A stretch of 64,000 nt of DNA from Timema cristinae (Eukaryota > Arthropoda > Insecta > Phasmatodea > Timematidae), in the NCBI GenBank assembly GCA_039000515.1, contig JBCFYV010000012.1:42162355-42226354 (forward strand). Direction: 5' to 3'. The position numbers and the translations under genes are program-made. Shown here one piece after another: positions 1 to 12,384 of the stretch; within the stretch, counting starts at the first letter, position 1; each line of letters starts with the position of its first letter. The notes below the pieces were generated by a model. The model had not been told where the DNA came from. It worked only from the letters and a program-made list of their open reading frames with translations, and ran no database searches.

Positions 1-3000
1 ATTGATTACTTTTTCACAGATGTACCTATTGCACATATTCCCAGAGATAAAATTTACTGCACACCATCCGTGACTACGTTTTGTGAAACTACATGTTATA
101 TTTTAATTTGACATTTTCACTCAAGTTTGGGACGGGAATTTTGCATCAAACACTAAAACAACCAAGGGCATGGAGTACTTGCACCCAAAACTGAACGGTG
201 TGTTTTATTATAGTCATTAAAATATTTGTCTTACCATTGACTTCCTCAAATATATAAAACGTGACATATACGACAAAATGTTCTCTCTTCAAAAACTATC
301 ATGTAGTAGAAATTACAATTTTGATGATTTCGATGATCATGTTCTGATGGGCTGATCATATTGATTGATCGTATTATGACTGTGATTTTATATATGTTTT
401 AAATCTTCAATTAAAATACTACATTATTCTTTATTTTCCTAATAGTTTTTTTGGAGGTGGGATAGGAGGGGCATATTTTCTTCTCTGCGAGACCGATTTG
501 GGACGCCCGCTATAAAGAAGGACTTATTTAGATTGGCACAGCAAATTATACTAATTTGATAAAAAGTCGTACTCAATAGGTTTTTTACCTAAGTTATTTG
601 TATTCTACCTCCACTTTAACTCATTTATAATCTGTATTTTCCCCATCCCTAACATATTACCGTTGTTAAATACGGATCACTCAAAGAGGAAGTTAAATCT
701 GGATGATCCCTGAAGGGTAGAAATACACGGTGAAAAAAAATAAGCTACTTGAGTAGGGCCTACATATACGTAGGGCTATATATTATAATAACCAAGTCTA
801 CTTTCAAATGAGTGAGTTAAACAAAGTCAGTGTATGAGGAAAGGGGACGCGAAAAGGGCTGTTGTTTTTTCAGTTTTTATGGAAAAACTTTTTATGGCTA
901 AAATAATAAAATATTGCTCCAGCACAAACATGAGTTTAATTTTCTTCACATGGTTATATCAACCGTTCCTGAATATTTATTACGAGCATTGCGGCATTAG
1001 ATGAGAAACTTTTTAAATGAAAAGAAAAAGTTGTCATTAAATTTCATGACACCCTTCATAGTTCTTCAAGAAATGTTGAGGCAAGCATGTGAAGAAAATT
1101 AAATTCTTTGTTTGTACTGGAGCCACATTTTATTTATTTTGGCCAAAAAAAAGTGTTGCCATAAATTAAAAAAAACACTGACTTTTTCTCGCATACCCTT
1201 CCATCACTGATGACTAATAAAGTATAAACAATACAGTTAATTTAATCTCTGAATTCAAAGTAACATATAAGCAGTCGTGAGCAAGTCTGTGTGCTGTCAA
1301 AGCTTAATTTCACCCCAATACGCAACTTACTGCACTTCGTGGCTATTCGCATAATTTTGACGAAAGCTCTAGGAATGAGAAAAGTAGATCTATGAGAAAA
1401 TATATCCTCATTGGTTTTAACAAAATAAAAATCTTAGTAGAACCCCGACCATATCAATACTGGTAAACTATATAAGACTAGATAGACGTATCTTTAAATG
1501 TGAACACGTGTTTGAAACTCTTTGACAAAAAAGAAAAGAAAAAAAGAAAGAAACGATTGTTTGACGTGTTCTAAGCTCCATTGACCCCCCTTCAGAAGAT
1601 TTTGTATTATTATCTGATACAATACATGCTCCATTCTATTAAAATCTTTATTCTGCGAAGATAAACATCTAGTTGTATGTAAATGAAAGCGTAGATGCTT
1701 CATTAATATACCACAGCGCAGCCAGTGGTTTTCTAAAAGCTGATTAGTTGACTTGAATTATATGTTGTGAGAAACTGCTAAATCCTGAACTTTCTTTAAT
1801 GGACCACAGCCAACAAAACATTAGAATGTAATGGGATAGTTTAACATCCCCGTCGAGTTAGGGGAGTTACAACACACTCGATAAATACATATATAAGGAC
1901 TTTGGTTGAACAAAATATAGATACAAACTAGTCCGGGGTAATTTCTTCTGGGTAGTAATGTGGAGGGATGTTTGGATACAACATATTTGGCCTGTATTAA
2001 ACATGAACAACCTTACCTGTGAAAAAAACAGCTGTTCCAGTTCACAGACATATAGATATCACAGCTCAGGATGAGCGGTAGAGTACAAGAAATAAAAAAA
2101 AGTAAAAAAAAAAGTTCTTGAAATAAAAAAAACAAAGAAAAAAAGTAATTTATTTACTGTGTTCAGTTCTTCAGTGTTTAGAACAAAAATAAAAACAAGT
2201 TCCCTGCCTATCGCGTCGACCAGTATCACCCGTAAGACGCGGTGCTAATAATAATAATAGTATCAAACACAATCAGGACATACAATATTATTCACACTCG
2301 TAAATATTGATAAGAAACCCAGTTCTAGGGTTATAGTACAATTTAAGTGACCTACAAAAAAATGTTTATACATAAAATAAATATATAATATAAAAAAATG
2401 ACAACACAAATGCTCCTAACAATGATCCGATATGGGAAACTGGGAGAATAGAGGTCCCAAGACTTATGGCACTATTATAGGGCCGTAAACAGTTCAATAA
2501 AAAAAAAAACCTTAGTCTTTTTATATATAGGTGGGGTTCCCGAAATTCACCCACAAAATATGACTGGACTGGCCCCTGAGTTGAATTGAGTCTTGGAGAA
2601 AACGATATATATATATATATATATATAATATATATATATACATATCGCCGTTTTCTTTCCCCAGAGAAAGGAATGGGCTCACCGTACAAAATGTAGCTGA
2701 GGCTGCTCACGTTACAAAGGACGGCCTAGTGCCACCGGACTATGCCGGATGGAATTTCTCCTTCTCGTAGAGCTTAGGCACACGCATACGGTGTCCTCAT
2801 CATACTCTTATGGGTAAAATCCCTGCTAGAAAGTTATTTTCAAAAAAATAAACTCATAGCTCTGCCACGGAACCTACGCTCACCGCCGTCACTGTTTTCC
2901 TTTTTCCCTCCTTGCAGGAATCTTCCCGCCTAGGCCACTTTTTGCGCGCATCTTCTAAGAATTACCCCAAAAGTGCCCGAAATAGATGGCAAGATTCCCA

Positions 3001-3190
3001 CAAAATATCCAATTTCAAGTATAGCCTTCCTATAAAACGAATACAAACTTGGGAAAACCTCTAAAAATCAATAATAACAAAATTCTGATTTCCTAAAAAA
3101 AAAACTACAAAAAACATTTATGGCCTTCCTCCTTATCAAAAAAACTGCCCGCCAACAAAAATAACAACAATAATCATAAAAAATAAAATA
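1..3190. other. AT-rich non-coding stretch
   Basis: I see no recognisable gene here. The open frames are short and made of low-complexity codons. Visible structure is limited to many A/T homopolymers and a TA-dinucleotide run near 2.6 kb. Base composition becomes more even at about 2.70-2.95 kb and 3.19-3.26 kb. This could be intron, intergenic DNA or very old repeat. Confidence 0.5.
2590..2660. repeat. TA-dinucleotide microsatellite with palindromic flanks
   Basis: A run of about 20 AT/TA dinucleotides is flanked by inverted short arms: 'aaaacgatatat' on the left and 'atatcgccgtttt' on the right. The strand could fold into a cruciform or hairpin. The overlapping minus-strand open frame reads through the dinucleotides as a Tyr/Ile run and is not believable as protein. 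Confidence 0.7.
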
Positions 3191-3528
3191 AATATGTATT
3201 CTTTCGCCCTCCGCCATCTCGCGGCAGAAATGCTCCCCTAGCAACACGCTCGTGTGGAGGGTTCATGAACTACTCAAATAATCAAGATGGATCCCATAAA
3301 GAAATTTATAATTAACGAAAACTAGCCGAAAAAGAAACCACGATAGAAAGTGACTCCAAAAAGGTAAGTAGTAAAATAATGCAAAGATTATTATAATATT
3401 AAATTTCAGATATGTTTTTGTGTTTTTCCAAAGACGTAAGCTACCAGGGAACTACCTTAAATAGTTAATATCCCCGGATAACAGCAATAAAACCGAACGT
3501 GTTGCCAAAGCGGCCATTAATCACAGCA

Positions 3529-3626
3529 CACTTATATATATATATTATAAATATAATATTATTATTATATATATAATATACATGTATATATACGTATATA
3601 TATAAATATATATGTTTGTATATATA
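3529..3626. repeat. AT-rich low-complexity tract
   Basis: About 100 bases made almost only of A and T, with imperfect TA, TATA and ATAATATT units. No coding or RNA signal is visible. Confidence 0.7.
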
Positions 3627-4017
3627 AGATTTTAAAAAAAATCACAATTATTATAATTAATTTACGAGATGGTAGGAGAAATTAAAAAAAAAATACCTCG
3701 GGAATTATTGAAAATTCTCACAATATTTCGGGTGAACTACCAAAGGAACAAAATCGTTGCCTATTTGATTAAATTAAAATACAGCCTATCAATAAAAATA
3801 TCAACTTGCAAGAAATTGATTCTCTCTTATAGATTTTAATATTTCAACAAACTATATTAATCAGATTCACACTTAATGTAGGTACAGTACATACTGTAAA
3901 TGTGAACTTTTACCTTAATGTCGGGTTGGATAACCGAAATAACCTCATTGGTATTTTAAATGGCATTAACCTTGAAACTATAAATTATGTTACAAAATAG
4001 TTGCCTAATTTGTAGAT

Positions 4018-4285
4018 TTTTTATTTAATTCTTAGCACTGGGTCTTACTACCCGTTCGAGTTATAATCTTATTTAATTATTATCCTAATGGTTTTAGGGA
4101 TTGAGATGTTTATGTAAACAAGACTTGTACCCGATTTTCTCTATATGGAAAGAGGAAACCATTTGGTAAAAACCACCGTCAGTATGGTTGACCGAGATTC
4201 GAACCTCAATCTCTCCGTCATTGGTAGTCTAGTTTACTGTGAGAGTAGTGCCTTAGACCCTGTGGCCAACGAAGTGGGTTTTGTT
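4018..4285 (-). mobile_element. old tRNA-headed SINE (family D)
   Basis: Read on the minus strand, a tRNA-like head with a B-box-like 'aggttcgaatctc' is followed by a body containing 'aaaccatttgg' on the given strand. It ends in a diverged form of the tail that the other families share ('cactgggtcttactacccg' on the given strand). Many substitutions relative to the younger SINEs indicate age. Ends are approximate and no target-site duplication was seen. Confidence 0.65.
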
Positions 4286-4335
4286 GATACCTATAAATTT
4301 TCTTCCAATTTAATAATTGAATAATGTAGACAATT

Positions 4336-4592
4336 ATTTTCTAAATGTTTAAGTACCACGTCTTACTACCTATTTGGCTGTATGCATATGTACTAATTAC
4401 TCAAATGTATTAGAGTCAATGAAATTTGAATTTATAGTGAGTGCACTCGCATATTATTAACGGAGAGTGGAAAGCCACCTAGTAACATGACCCTCGGTAC
4501 ACCCAACCGATATTCGAACACTGATTTCTCCGTCATATGCAGTCCAGTGTATTGCGAGAGCGATAGACCTTGCCAACCACTGAAGATCTTCC
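4336..4592 (-). mobile_element. old tRNA-headed SINE (family D), second copy
   Basis: Same organisation as the copy just upstream: a tail remnant 'accacgtcttactacctat' first, then a body with 'gtggaaagccacc', then a tRNA-like head whose B box has decayed. It lies in the same orientation as its neighbour. Boundaries are approximate. Confidence 0.6.
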
Positions 4593-4656
4593 TTATTTTA
4601 GGAGTTTGACATTTTTATAGACCTGATTGATGCTTTACGATTTAGCTTGAGGTCAA

Positions 4657-4657
<1 letters not shown>

Positions 4658-4688
<31 letters not shown>
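4658..4688. repeat. (TTA)n microsatellite
   Basis: About ten TTA units. Runs like this elsewhere in the window are SINE 3' tails, so this may be the remains of one, but no SINE body adjoins it. Confidence 0.85.
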
Positions 4689-4854
4689 GGCTGTGTCTAA
4701 TACAAGTTTTAGACAATTAAGTTTGGCTAATTTGGCCTACAGGCCATCTTTAAAATCATGGATATTTAAATGTAGTCAAATAAAATAAAACACTTTTTTT
4801 TTTTCGAAATATTGAGACAGATAGCTTACATTCTAATGAGATTAATAACTTTTA

Positions 4855-5378
4855 CATCCATTACTATTTCTAGCCTGTGACCTGGGTCACTTTTATTATA
4901 TATATTATTAGCACCGCGTCTTACTACCCGTTCAGGTTATACGCTTTTAAGTACTAATTACACTAATGAACTAGGAGTTGAGAAGGTTGAATTAGAGGAA
5001 GTGAACCCGCATTTGCGTGGAGGGAGAGGTGAAAACCATTTAGGTAAAACCACCCTCAGTTCACACGACCAAGATTCGAACCTCGATCTCCCCGTCCTCG
5101 GCAGTCGATCTCAACACAAGTGCGTTAGCCAACTACGCCACAGAGGTGGGTGTCACTTTTATTCAAGCCATATATTTGCCACTACTGTCTTGTTACGACT
5201 GTCATAGCTTTAGGCCTATATACTTTATAATATATCTTAAGACTAGGACAGGCACAACATCCAGTCCCCAGCCGTTGATTAATCATTGTGAAATGGTAAA
5301 TTTATATTTCATTAATGATACATTTTTTGGTCATGTCGGGAATCGATTCCGAGACCGCTATCTCAGTAGCCGGATATA
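4855..5378 (-). mobile_element. tRNA-headed SINE (family E), split by SINE-B
   Basis: This is an inverted copy of the family E SINE at 6307-6573. The 3' part ('agcctgtgacctgggtcac') lies at 4870-4889 and the rest resumes at 5152. It runs through 'gactaggacaggcac' to a tRNA-like head with B box 'ggaatcgattcc' at 5340-5351. The two halves are separated exactly by the SINE-B at 4898-5151. Confidence 0.8.
4898..5151 (-). mobile_element. tRNA-headed SINE (family B), full length, nested
   Basis: The sequence starts with the shared tail (reverse complement of 'gtagtaagacgcggtgcta'), continues through a body containing 'cgcatttgcgtggaggg', and ends in a tRNA-like head with B box (minus strand 'gaggttcgaatct') and an A-box-like 'gtggcgtagttggc'. 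A perfect 12-base duplication, GTCACTTTTATT, lies at 4886-4897 and 5152-5163. The insertion interrupts the family E SINE. The other full copy of family B is at 49110-49381. Confidence 0.92.
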
Positions 5379-6306
5379 ATACAGAATGAGGCAATGTGAA
5401 TGAGTAGTTAATAACAACGTCAATAATATTATTAATGTTGAAAAGTTTCAAAAATTTCAAATAATTAAATCTCTATAACACTTTATTTATACAAGATAAA
5501 TAGTTTTAATGACGTCACACAAGAGTATTTTCTAAGCAATCACATAGTCAGATTAAACATCATATTATTTAGAAAGCCACACTCAAGTGCACCTATCTGA
5601 TATTCAAATCCTACCCTTCCCGTTTCCAAAAAACCTTTCTTACGTATTTGACGCCTTAGACAGCATGAACACTGTTGACAGTGTCGTGAAACTATACAAA
5701 ATGACCTGCTCAAACCAACAAACAATCATGAACTTGAATCTACATAATATAATAAACTTTTAATATGGTGCTCACATCACTACCGAATTGATTCAAATTG
5801 TTTTGAAATAATTTTGATGCTTTTATAAATAGGGCCTAAGAAGTCACTGGTTAGTTAGCCAACTTTATGGCTATACAGAAATATTATTTTATTTAAAATC
5901 ACTTACACTTTATTTTTGTGCTCTTTTATCCATTATTAAAATTATAATACATTTTAAAGATATGAATACATTTACTAACTCTAAGAACCTAGGTTTGTAT
6001 GAAAAGCAAAAAAATCTACATATTTCGTAGGTTAAAGTTAAAGAAGATTAGAGTTAAATTTTGATCTATATATTTGTGTGCTGGGATCATTTTTCAGCAA
6101 AATTAAATTTGTTGAAAAATTATATCTGGACACGTGAATCGAAACGGTGACCTTTGATTGTACTTTATAGTAAATAATTGGCGTGCTAAGCCAAATATAC
6201 CAGGCGTCATTTCCAAAATAATTTACTTTAATTACTAATGTTAAAATATTATACCAGATCTCCAGGTTCGTTATTTAGATGTAAATTTGGTAAAACATTA
6301 AAGTCA

Positions 6307-6573
6307 TGTACCCGACATGCTAGCTCAATCGGTAGTAATCATGTCTACTTAGCTAATGGTCCCAGGTTCGATTCCAGACATGACTAAAGATGTATTATTA
6401 TAGTTATTAATTAACAGCTGGGGACTGGATGCTGTGCCTGTCCTAGTCATAAGTTATATTTATAAGGCATATGAAGCTAGAACACATATAGTAAGCCGAT
6501 GGTGGAAAATATATAGCTTGAATAAAAAAGTGACCCAGGCACACAGGCTGGAAACGGCAATGGGTGAAAAAAG
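6307..6573 (+). mobile_element. tRNA-headed SINE (family E), full length
   Basis: The head looks like a tRNA: an A-box-like 'tagctcaatcggtag' is followed about 35 bases later by B box 'ggttcgattcc'. The body contains 'gctggggactggatgctgtg' and 'gtgacccaggcacacaggct'. An 8-base match, TAAAGTCA, at 6299-6306 and 6574-6581 may be the target-site duplication. The acceptor-stem halves do not pair well, so this is not a functional tRNA gene. An inverted copy lies 0.9 kb upstream. Confidence 0.8.
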
Positions 6574-6581
6574 TAAAGTCA

Positions 6582-8100
6582 CTTAATAGCTCTCATTTAT
6601 AACCTCTCAAAACAAGTATGAAAACCTTTATAAATATATAATTCTAAATGGAGATTTTTAAACCACTATCTAAGCTAGTAGACTATACATTACGCCTAAA
6701 CTTTTCACATTTCCTATACATTATCCAGCTATAATGGTGTGCAAATAAGATACCTACAACAGCCTCAATATACCCACCATAGGGATGAATTTCCCCTCTT
6801 TATATCTCATCCATCATGAGATTTTTAGATCCAAAAGTTTGAGGTTGAAATATATCACCTCCACACTCCATATTTACATACGCTGTGCATGCAGTCCTAG
6901 CCCAAGTGGATTTATCAAACAAACTTCCCTATCTGTCAGTTTCCAAATGTAGGGACCCTTTCAAACAACTAATACATTTACTCTGAGAATTAATAGAAAC
7001 ACATTTATTTTCAGGCTGCTCAATACCAGAGCTGAAAGACATGTTTTAGTTTACCACGAAGAGCTTAATATACATTTCTATTTGGAATATATTATTTTAT
7101 GTGTTCTTTTGAATATTAGAAATTTAAGCCAAATTTTATCTTGGGATGAGGGACAAAATGTAAATACATATATTCCGCTGTGGTTCTAGAACATTCCAAG
7201 GTATAATATTTGCATTGAACTTGCGGACCTCACAGACGAGGTCAGGGTTAGAGGACTGGTTGGGTACACTAGATACAGATTTTACATTATGTGATTCTGC
7301 ATATACTTTTTCATTATCTCCCTACGCCAGTTGTGAGTGGAATATATCTAAAGGTAGGATGTTAGGAAAATCGAGTTAGTTAGCTAAAATAAATAAAAAT
7401 TCCTCCATTAGAAATACAGAGTTTAATTTTCTGCACATTCAGAAACAGTTCAACAGTTCTTGAATATATCTTGAGGGTGTTCTTCACGTGATAAAGCTTG
7501 TCGTCATTTAAAAAGGTTCTTAAAAAAATTCTAACTTGCTAATTAAAAATATTCAAGAACTGTAGAGATTACCGTGTGAATAAAATGAAACTTTTGCGTT
7601 TCTTTTAGATTATTTTTTATTTATTTTACCAACAACATTATTTGCTATAAAAACTACAGAAACACCAACCTTTACTCGACTCCTCTTCAAACCCACCTTA
7701 TCTACTCTATCCGCACTTTATTCTGATATAGAGCCATTGATATACTTTCATGTTTATAACTAACATATTTATACCATAGGTTATTATTCGCTTAGTAAAA
7801 TTGATAGGGTGAAACTTATTTTATAGATGAATTGCAACCCCATTAGGTGAAGAGAGACTGGAAAACCACAATGAAAAATCACATATTAAAATCCACTCTT
7901 AGTGTAGCTGGACAAGATTAGAACTTTGAACTCATCAGAAGTAATTCAATATATTAAGAGACTAATAACTTAGTGTGTCCAACGATGTGGTTTTTAAGGT
8001 TGTTGTAAGGAAAAAAAATACAAAATATTTTAGGGTGATTCTAAATCAAAATTTAAAACATGCTAAAGTGGTGCCAAAAAAATATCTAAAATAATTTATT
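6582..8100. other. non-coding stretch with one SINE-like relic
   Basis: No gene is visible. At about 7815-7990 there is a very diverged body and head like family D ('ggaaaaccacaatg', 'gacaagattagaactttg'), with the tail missing. The remainder shows no pattern I can name. Confidence 0.4.
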
Positions 8101-8139
8101 TTATACTTTGATGTTCATACTTTCTCAACCTTCGAAACC

Positions 8140-10120
8140 TTAGAGATAGAAAGTATTGATCTTCAACCAAAATCATATTCGAGATTTTGATGATTGTCAA
8201 CGTTTTATGACCCCCTTAATAATTACTTTTTTTTCAATGCCATTGCTCTGTCTGTTATTGTAGTATGTGTATTTATAGTGTATTGTAGAAACCATTCTAC
8301 TGTTAAGGCTATAACTTAGTATATAGGATCTATATAAGATCTACCGGAGGTCTTTTCGAACTAGCTATCTGCAGTAGTTACAAAATTAAGGGTAGTATAC
8401 TTAAGGGAGAAAAATAATAAAATCGTTATTATTTAAATCGGCCTTAAAATTTTGCATTAAAATCCTCGTTTCTCGGGGGCACTGTTTAACATTACGAAAA
8501 AAATGACGGACCTCTTCCTATGAGCAAAACTTTGAGGATACTTTACATAAACGGAAGTTTCAAATTTTGAACATATCTTACCAATACTTTTGAGATAAGA
8601 AATAACTTATGATTGCAAAGTTGTAGGAATAGATTAAAAAGCAAAACCTTTAATATCAACAATCATTTATAAAATAACACATTTCTGAGTGTGAGCCAAA
8701 TACATTTTTAAATAGATTTTTGGGATATGGAGGGGTTGTAAATGCACAAAATCAATAATATGTTTCTCTAAAAGTGCATAATATTTCATGTATGCGCTTT
8801 GTATCTCTCTCAATTCTTTGGAAATAGAACTGTTGTGATCGTCAAAATATCGAACCCATGATTTGATAAATTACGACCTTTTATGACCTCCTGAAACCAA
8901 AAAAGTTGTTTTTGAGATTCCATGTGTATGTCTGTCTGTCCGTCTTTCTATATCTCAGAAAATACCAGATACCATTTCACCAATGGAGCTAAATATGTAG
9001 GGTAGATATTTCATAAGGTTCCCCAAGGAATTTCTGGAGTTAGATAACTAGCCTTTTATTAAAGGCAGTTTACTTAAGGTCAAAAGAGAAAAAATAAATT
9101 TTCTCGAAATCAACTCTAACCATTTAAATAAAATTTTGCACCTAGAAACTGATTAACATTACAAACACAATATAAATTTTTATTTTCTCATGGAAATGAC
9201 TTTTTAGATAGTTGCTTAAGTAGAATTTTCCAATTTTGATCATATCTCCATAACTATCTGGGATACGAAATAATTTATCATTGTAACGTTATAATATGGC
9301 TTCTATTAAATGTAGGTGCCTAACCCGAACGGGTAGTAAAACGCGGTGTTAAATAAGTTAATATTAAATATAAGCTTCTTTTATTAGAGATATTTATTTA
9401 TAAAACAAATAGTTTCTGAGCTATAAGTAAATACATATGTTTCTATTCAAATTTTTGAAGTGAAATTGATTGTTACGCACTTTGGAAATGTTCCTCTTTT
9501 CTGGATGTTTCTATGATGGTGTCTGTTAGTTAATTTATACTCTTTGGTGAATTCTTATGTTCCATTTACTTTTTATCACCCCTCGGAAAATAAAGTATTG
9601 TGATTGTAAAAAAAAAATTGAACTAGAAAATTTGATAAATGTCGATGTTTCATTCATGGCCTCCTGAAACCGTTAAGTGGTTTTCATAATGCCATCTGTC
9701 TGTCTATATCTCGGCCTCGATCCATATCCATTCTATCAGTAAGGAAAGAACATGATATCTAGGATTTTCATAGGATTTCCTCGAGGATTTTCTGGACTAT
9801 TTAAACATAAATTCAAGGGTAGTTCAAAGCGCATCGATTTTATCAAAATCTAGAATTACGATTTTGATTAAAGTGGTTATCCAGTAATTATTCCACATTA
9901 AAAATAAAAGTATAACTCCAGTTTTCCAATAAAAATTAGTTCAAGAGTGTTTTAGAGAAGCAGAAATCCATAAAATTGATTATATCTCTTCTTAAATATG
10001 AAGTATGAAATGACTTATCATTGTAAAATTATAATACTATTAAATATATAAATAATTTATTATTTAATATATATTTTTACAAAACGAAAGTTTCTGAGCT
10101 GTAAGCAAATCAATCTTTTT
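8140..10120 (+). repeat. three diverged ~0.7 kb tandem repeat units
   Basis: The same order of motifs recurs three times: a variant of 'attgtgatcgtcaaa', a 'tttatgacctcctgaaacc' variant (about 8205, 8880 and 9657), a 'tgtctgtctgtc' run, an 'aatttctgga' variant, 'aaataactt' variants, and 'tttctgagctgtaag'. Spacing is about 670 and 780 bases; the longer step includes a SINE tail insertion at 9315-9361. A reverse-strand relative lies at about 28090-28480. Identity is moderate, so the array is old. I do not recognise the family. Confidence 0.7.
9315..9361 (+). mobile_element. severely 5'-truncated SINE tail
   Basis: Only the shared SINE 3' tail is present ('acccgaacgggtagtaaaac' and so on). It is flanked by near-identical 11-base sequences, TATTAAATGTA at 9304-9314 and TATTAAATATA at 9362-9372. 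This is what aborted target-primed reverse transcription leaves behind. The family cannot be assigned because families A, B and C share this tail. Confidence 0.8.
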
Positions 10121-10129
10121 ATTGAGCCA

Positions 10130-12050
10130 TTTTAAATTATGAAATTAAATGTTATGCTTTTTAGCGGACTTATGCTCCGATTTTCTCAATGTATTTTTAG
10201 CAACATATAATATGATCTCATTTGTGCTCCTTGGTGGAGTGTTTCAGCAACAATGTGTATTTTTTAGTTTCACAAATCTTACGAGTTCTTAGTAAGTGTC
10301 TTTAATAATATAAGAGATAAAGGAATTTTGTGCGGTGAACCATACAATTTTTTTAAAAACATTACGTTTTTATAAAAATATATATTATTTAATTTCACAT
10401 TTCATATGATTTATAAATACAATTTATTTGAAGGTGTGAGAAAGTTTATGAGGTGCACCGTACCATTTATTTAACTTGGCACAACCATTTATTAAATTAA
10501 TTATATATTTTTCTTTCACTATTATTGAGTTGTGTGATAAAAAACATGTGAATACAGTTTATGATTGTTCACATACAGCAGACACGTATCTAGAACTAGA
10601 TTTAGGTGGTGAAAGGTGCAAAAGGTGTTTGAGGTAGACAAAGCATCCAATAATACCTAGAGACAAATGATGTAAAATGGTTCTAGAACTTAAATCGGAA
10701 ATTACGCTTCTATTGAATCGTGACGTCAGAGTCAAATAAATTAGAAAAATGAAGATGACCCACAACGTATTAAGCAACTACTGTATTTAATCCAGAAGAC
10801 AGCCTACTTCATCACGCATAAACTACAATGGTCCAGATATAAAATTATTATAATTTAAGATTAAATATCAGCATAAATTTATATTTAATTGCAAATCATT
10901 AAGGCATCATAACTCCCTTAACTTTAACTATCACAGGTAGTAAGATAGGACCACAAAAAGTAGCAACACAAATTAGATAAAGAATAGACAAAGTTTTAAT
11001 GAGTTTGTAAAAGAAACATTTAATTAGATTAATTATTAATAATAGTGAAATTATATTCATTCAGTAATTAGATAAGGACTAAACAAAGCCACTGAAACCA
11101 TTATTACATTAGTATTTAGCGATATAAAATAACAACTATGATAGGTTATAACATATTATAGAAAAGTACAGTCACGCTGACCTTAGTACTTGGGGTTAAA
11201 CATAAATATTGTGAGCTTCAAGTTTATCAATCACCTTACAAAATTGGTCAAACTACAACAAGTTGAAGGGGCTGCTTCCTCCTAATTAGGACAGGCCCAA
11301 ATAAACAATTACGTCATGAAGTGACACTAACGAGAATTGTTAACCATAAATAGGTTATTAGACCACAAAACATTAGCTTAAGGGTGCCACCAACTCCGTC
11401 ACTAATATTCGGCAAGTGGTTCAAGGCATAAAGGGAACTATAACCCCACAACTAAACAATTAGAAACTAGTACTGACAGTATTATCATGAAAGAACGAGA
11501 GACGGGCCTTAAGGACTAGGATCAATAATTAATATAGACTTTATCACGTTGATCTATGATATTGCTCAAGGTTTATATTGGATGTAGAGTACTCTATAAT
11601 TACATTTAGTGCGGTAGTACACCTATTGATATTTTGACATAAATAAGTATTTATGCTGAAGCCATTTCAGCTATAATCCCCTATCAATAAATATCTATGT
11701 ATCTCCGTTTTCATTATATCTAAGAAATGTTATCTCGCCAATATCTAGTATCAAATGCATCGACCCCATCTTTCTTTCCCTAAGTTTGTGTCAGAAGGCC
11801 TTTCGAGAATTGTAGTGTTTGGTATCACCTCAGGGGAGATAAAATGTAAAAAGTACTAGACTGTTAGATAACTGGTTTATTGTTTTTAGTAGGATGAGTT
11901 ACAATATTGAATATGTCGTATGGAATGTGTGGCAAGTATGATCGTTTGTAGTTTGTGTGTTCCTAAGTCCGACTGTTCATGAGCAGTTCACTCAATCTCC
12001 AGTCTCTTTGGTGTGTTACTGCGCACCGCCGTCACAATTTGCACTTATCA
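10130..12050. other. AT-rich stretch with no recognised feature
   Basis: I see no gene, SINE or tandem repeat. The open frames are short and lack family-like motifs. Confidence 0.45.
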
Positions 12051-12062
12051 CTCACGAGAACG

Positions 12063-12067
<5 letters not shown>

Positions 12068-12099
<32 letters not shown>

Positions 12100-12364
12100 G
12101 CACCGCGTCTTACTACCCGTTCGGGTTGTACGCACTTACGCTAATGTGCTATGGTAGGGTGATTGTGAGATGAAATGAAGGACCTACAGTTTAACGTGGA
12201 ATCCGAACCATGGTGGTGGCCTGGCATTCCCCACATTCACAAGAAGTCTTGTCAGAGGTGAAGGAAGGGTTTGGAAATCAGATAAATCTGTGCCGGGACC
12301 GAGGATTGAACCCCGGCCGCCAGCACAGAAGTCTGACACCTTACCCCTAGACCGCCAGGTCACC
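12068..12364 (-). mobile_element. tRNA-headed SINE (family A), full length
   Basis: On the minus strand the head reads 'ggtgacctggcggtctaggg', an A-box-like segment, followed by B box 'ggggttcaatcctcggtccc'. The body follows ('gaatgtggggaatgccagg'), then the shared tail and a (TAA)n run. Imperfect flanking duplications, 'cgagaacgattatt' and 'cgcgaacaattatt', fit the insertion ends. Short open frames on both strands here are not genes. Confidence 0.92.
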
Positions 12365-12384
12365 CTCGCGAACAATTATTGTAG

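Noticed and set aside
2366..2710. A 114-codon minus-strand frame
   Set aside because: It passes through a TA microsatellite and gives a Tyr/Ile run; nothing around it resembles a protein family.
6307..6385. A possible tRNA gene with good A and B boxes
   Set aside because: Acceptor-stem halves do not pair and a SINE body follows; an inverted copy of the whole lies nearby.
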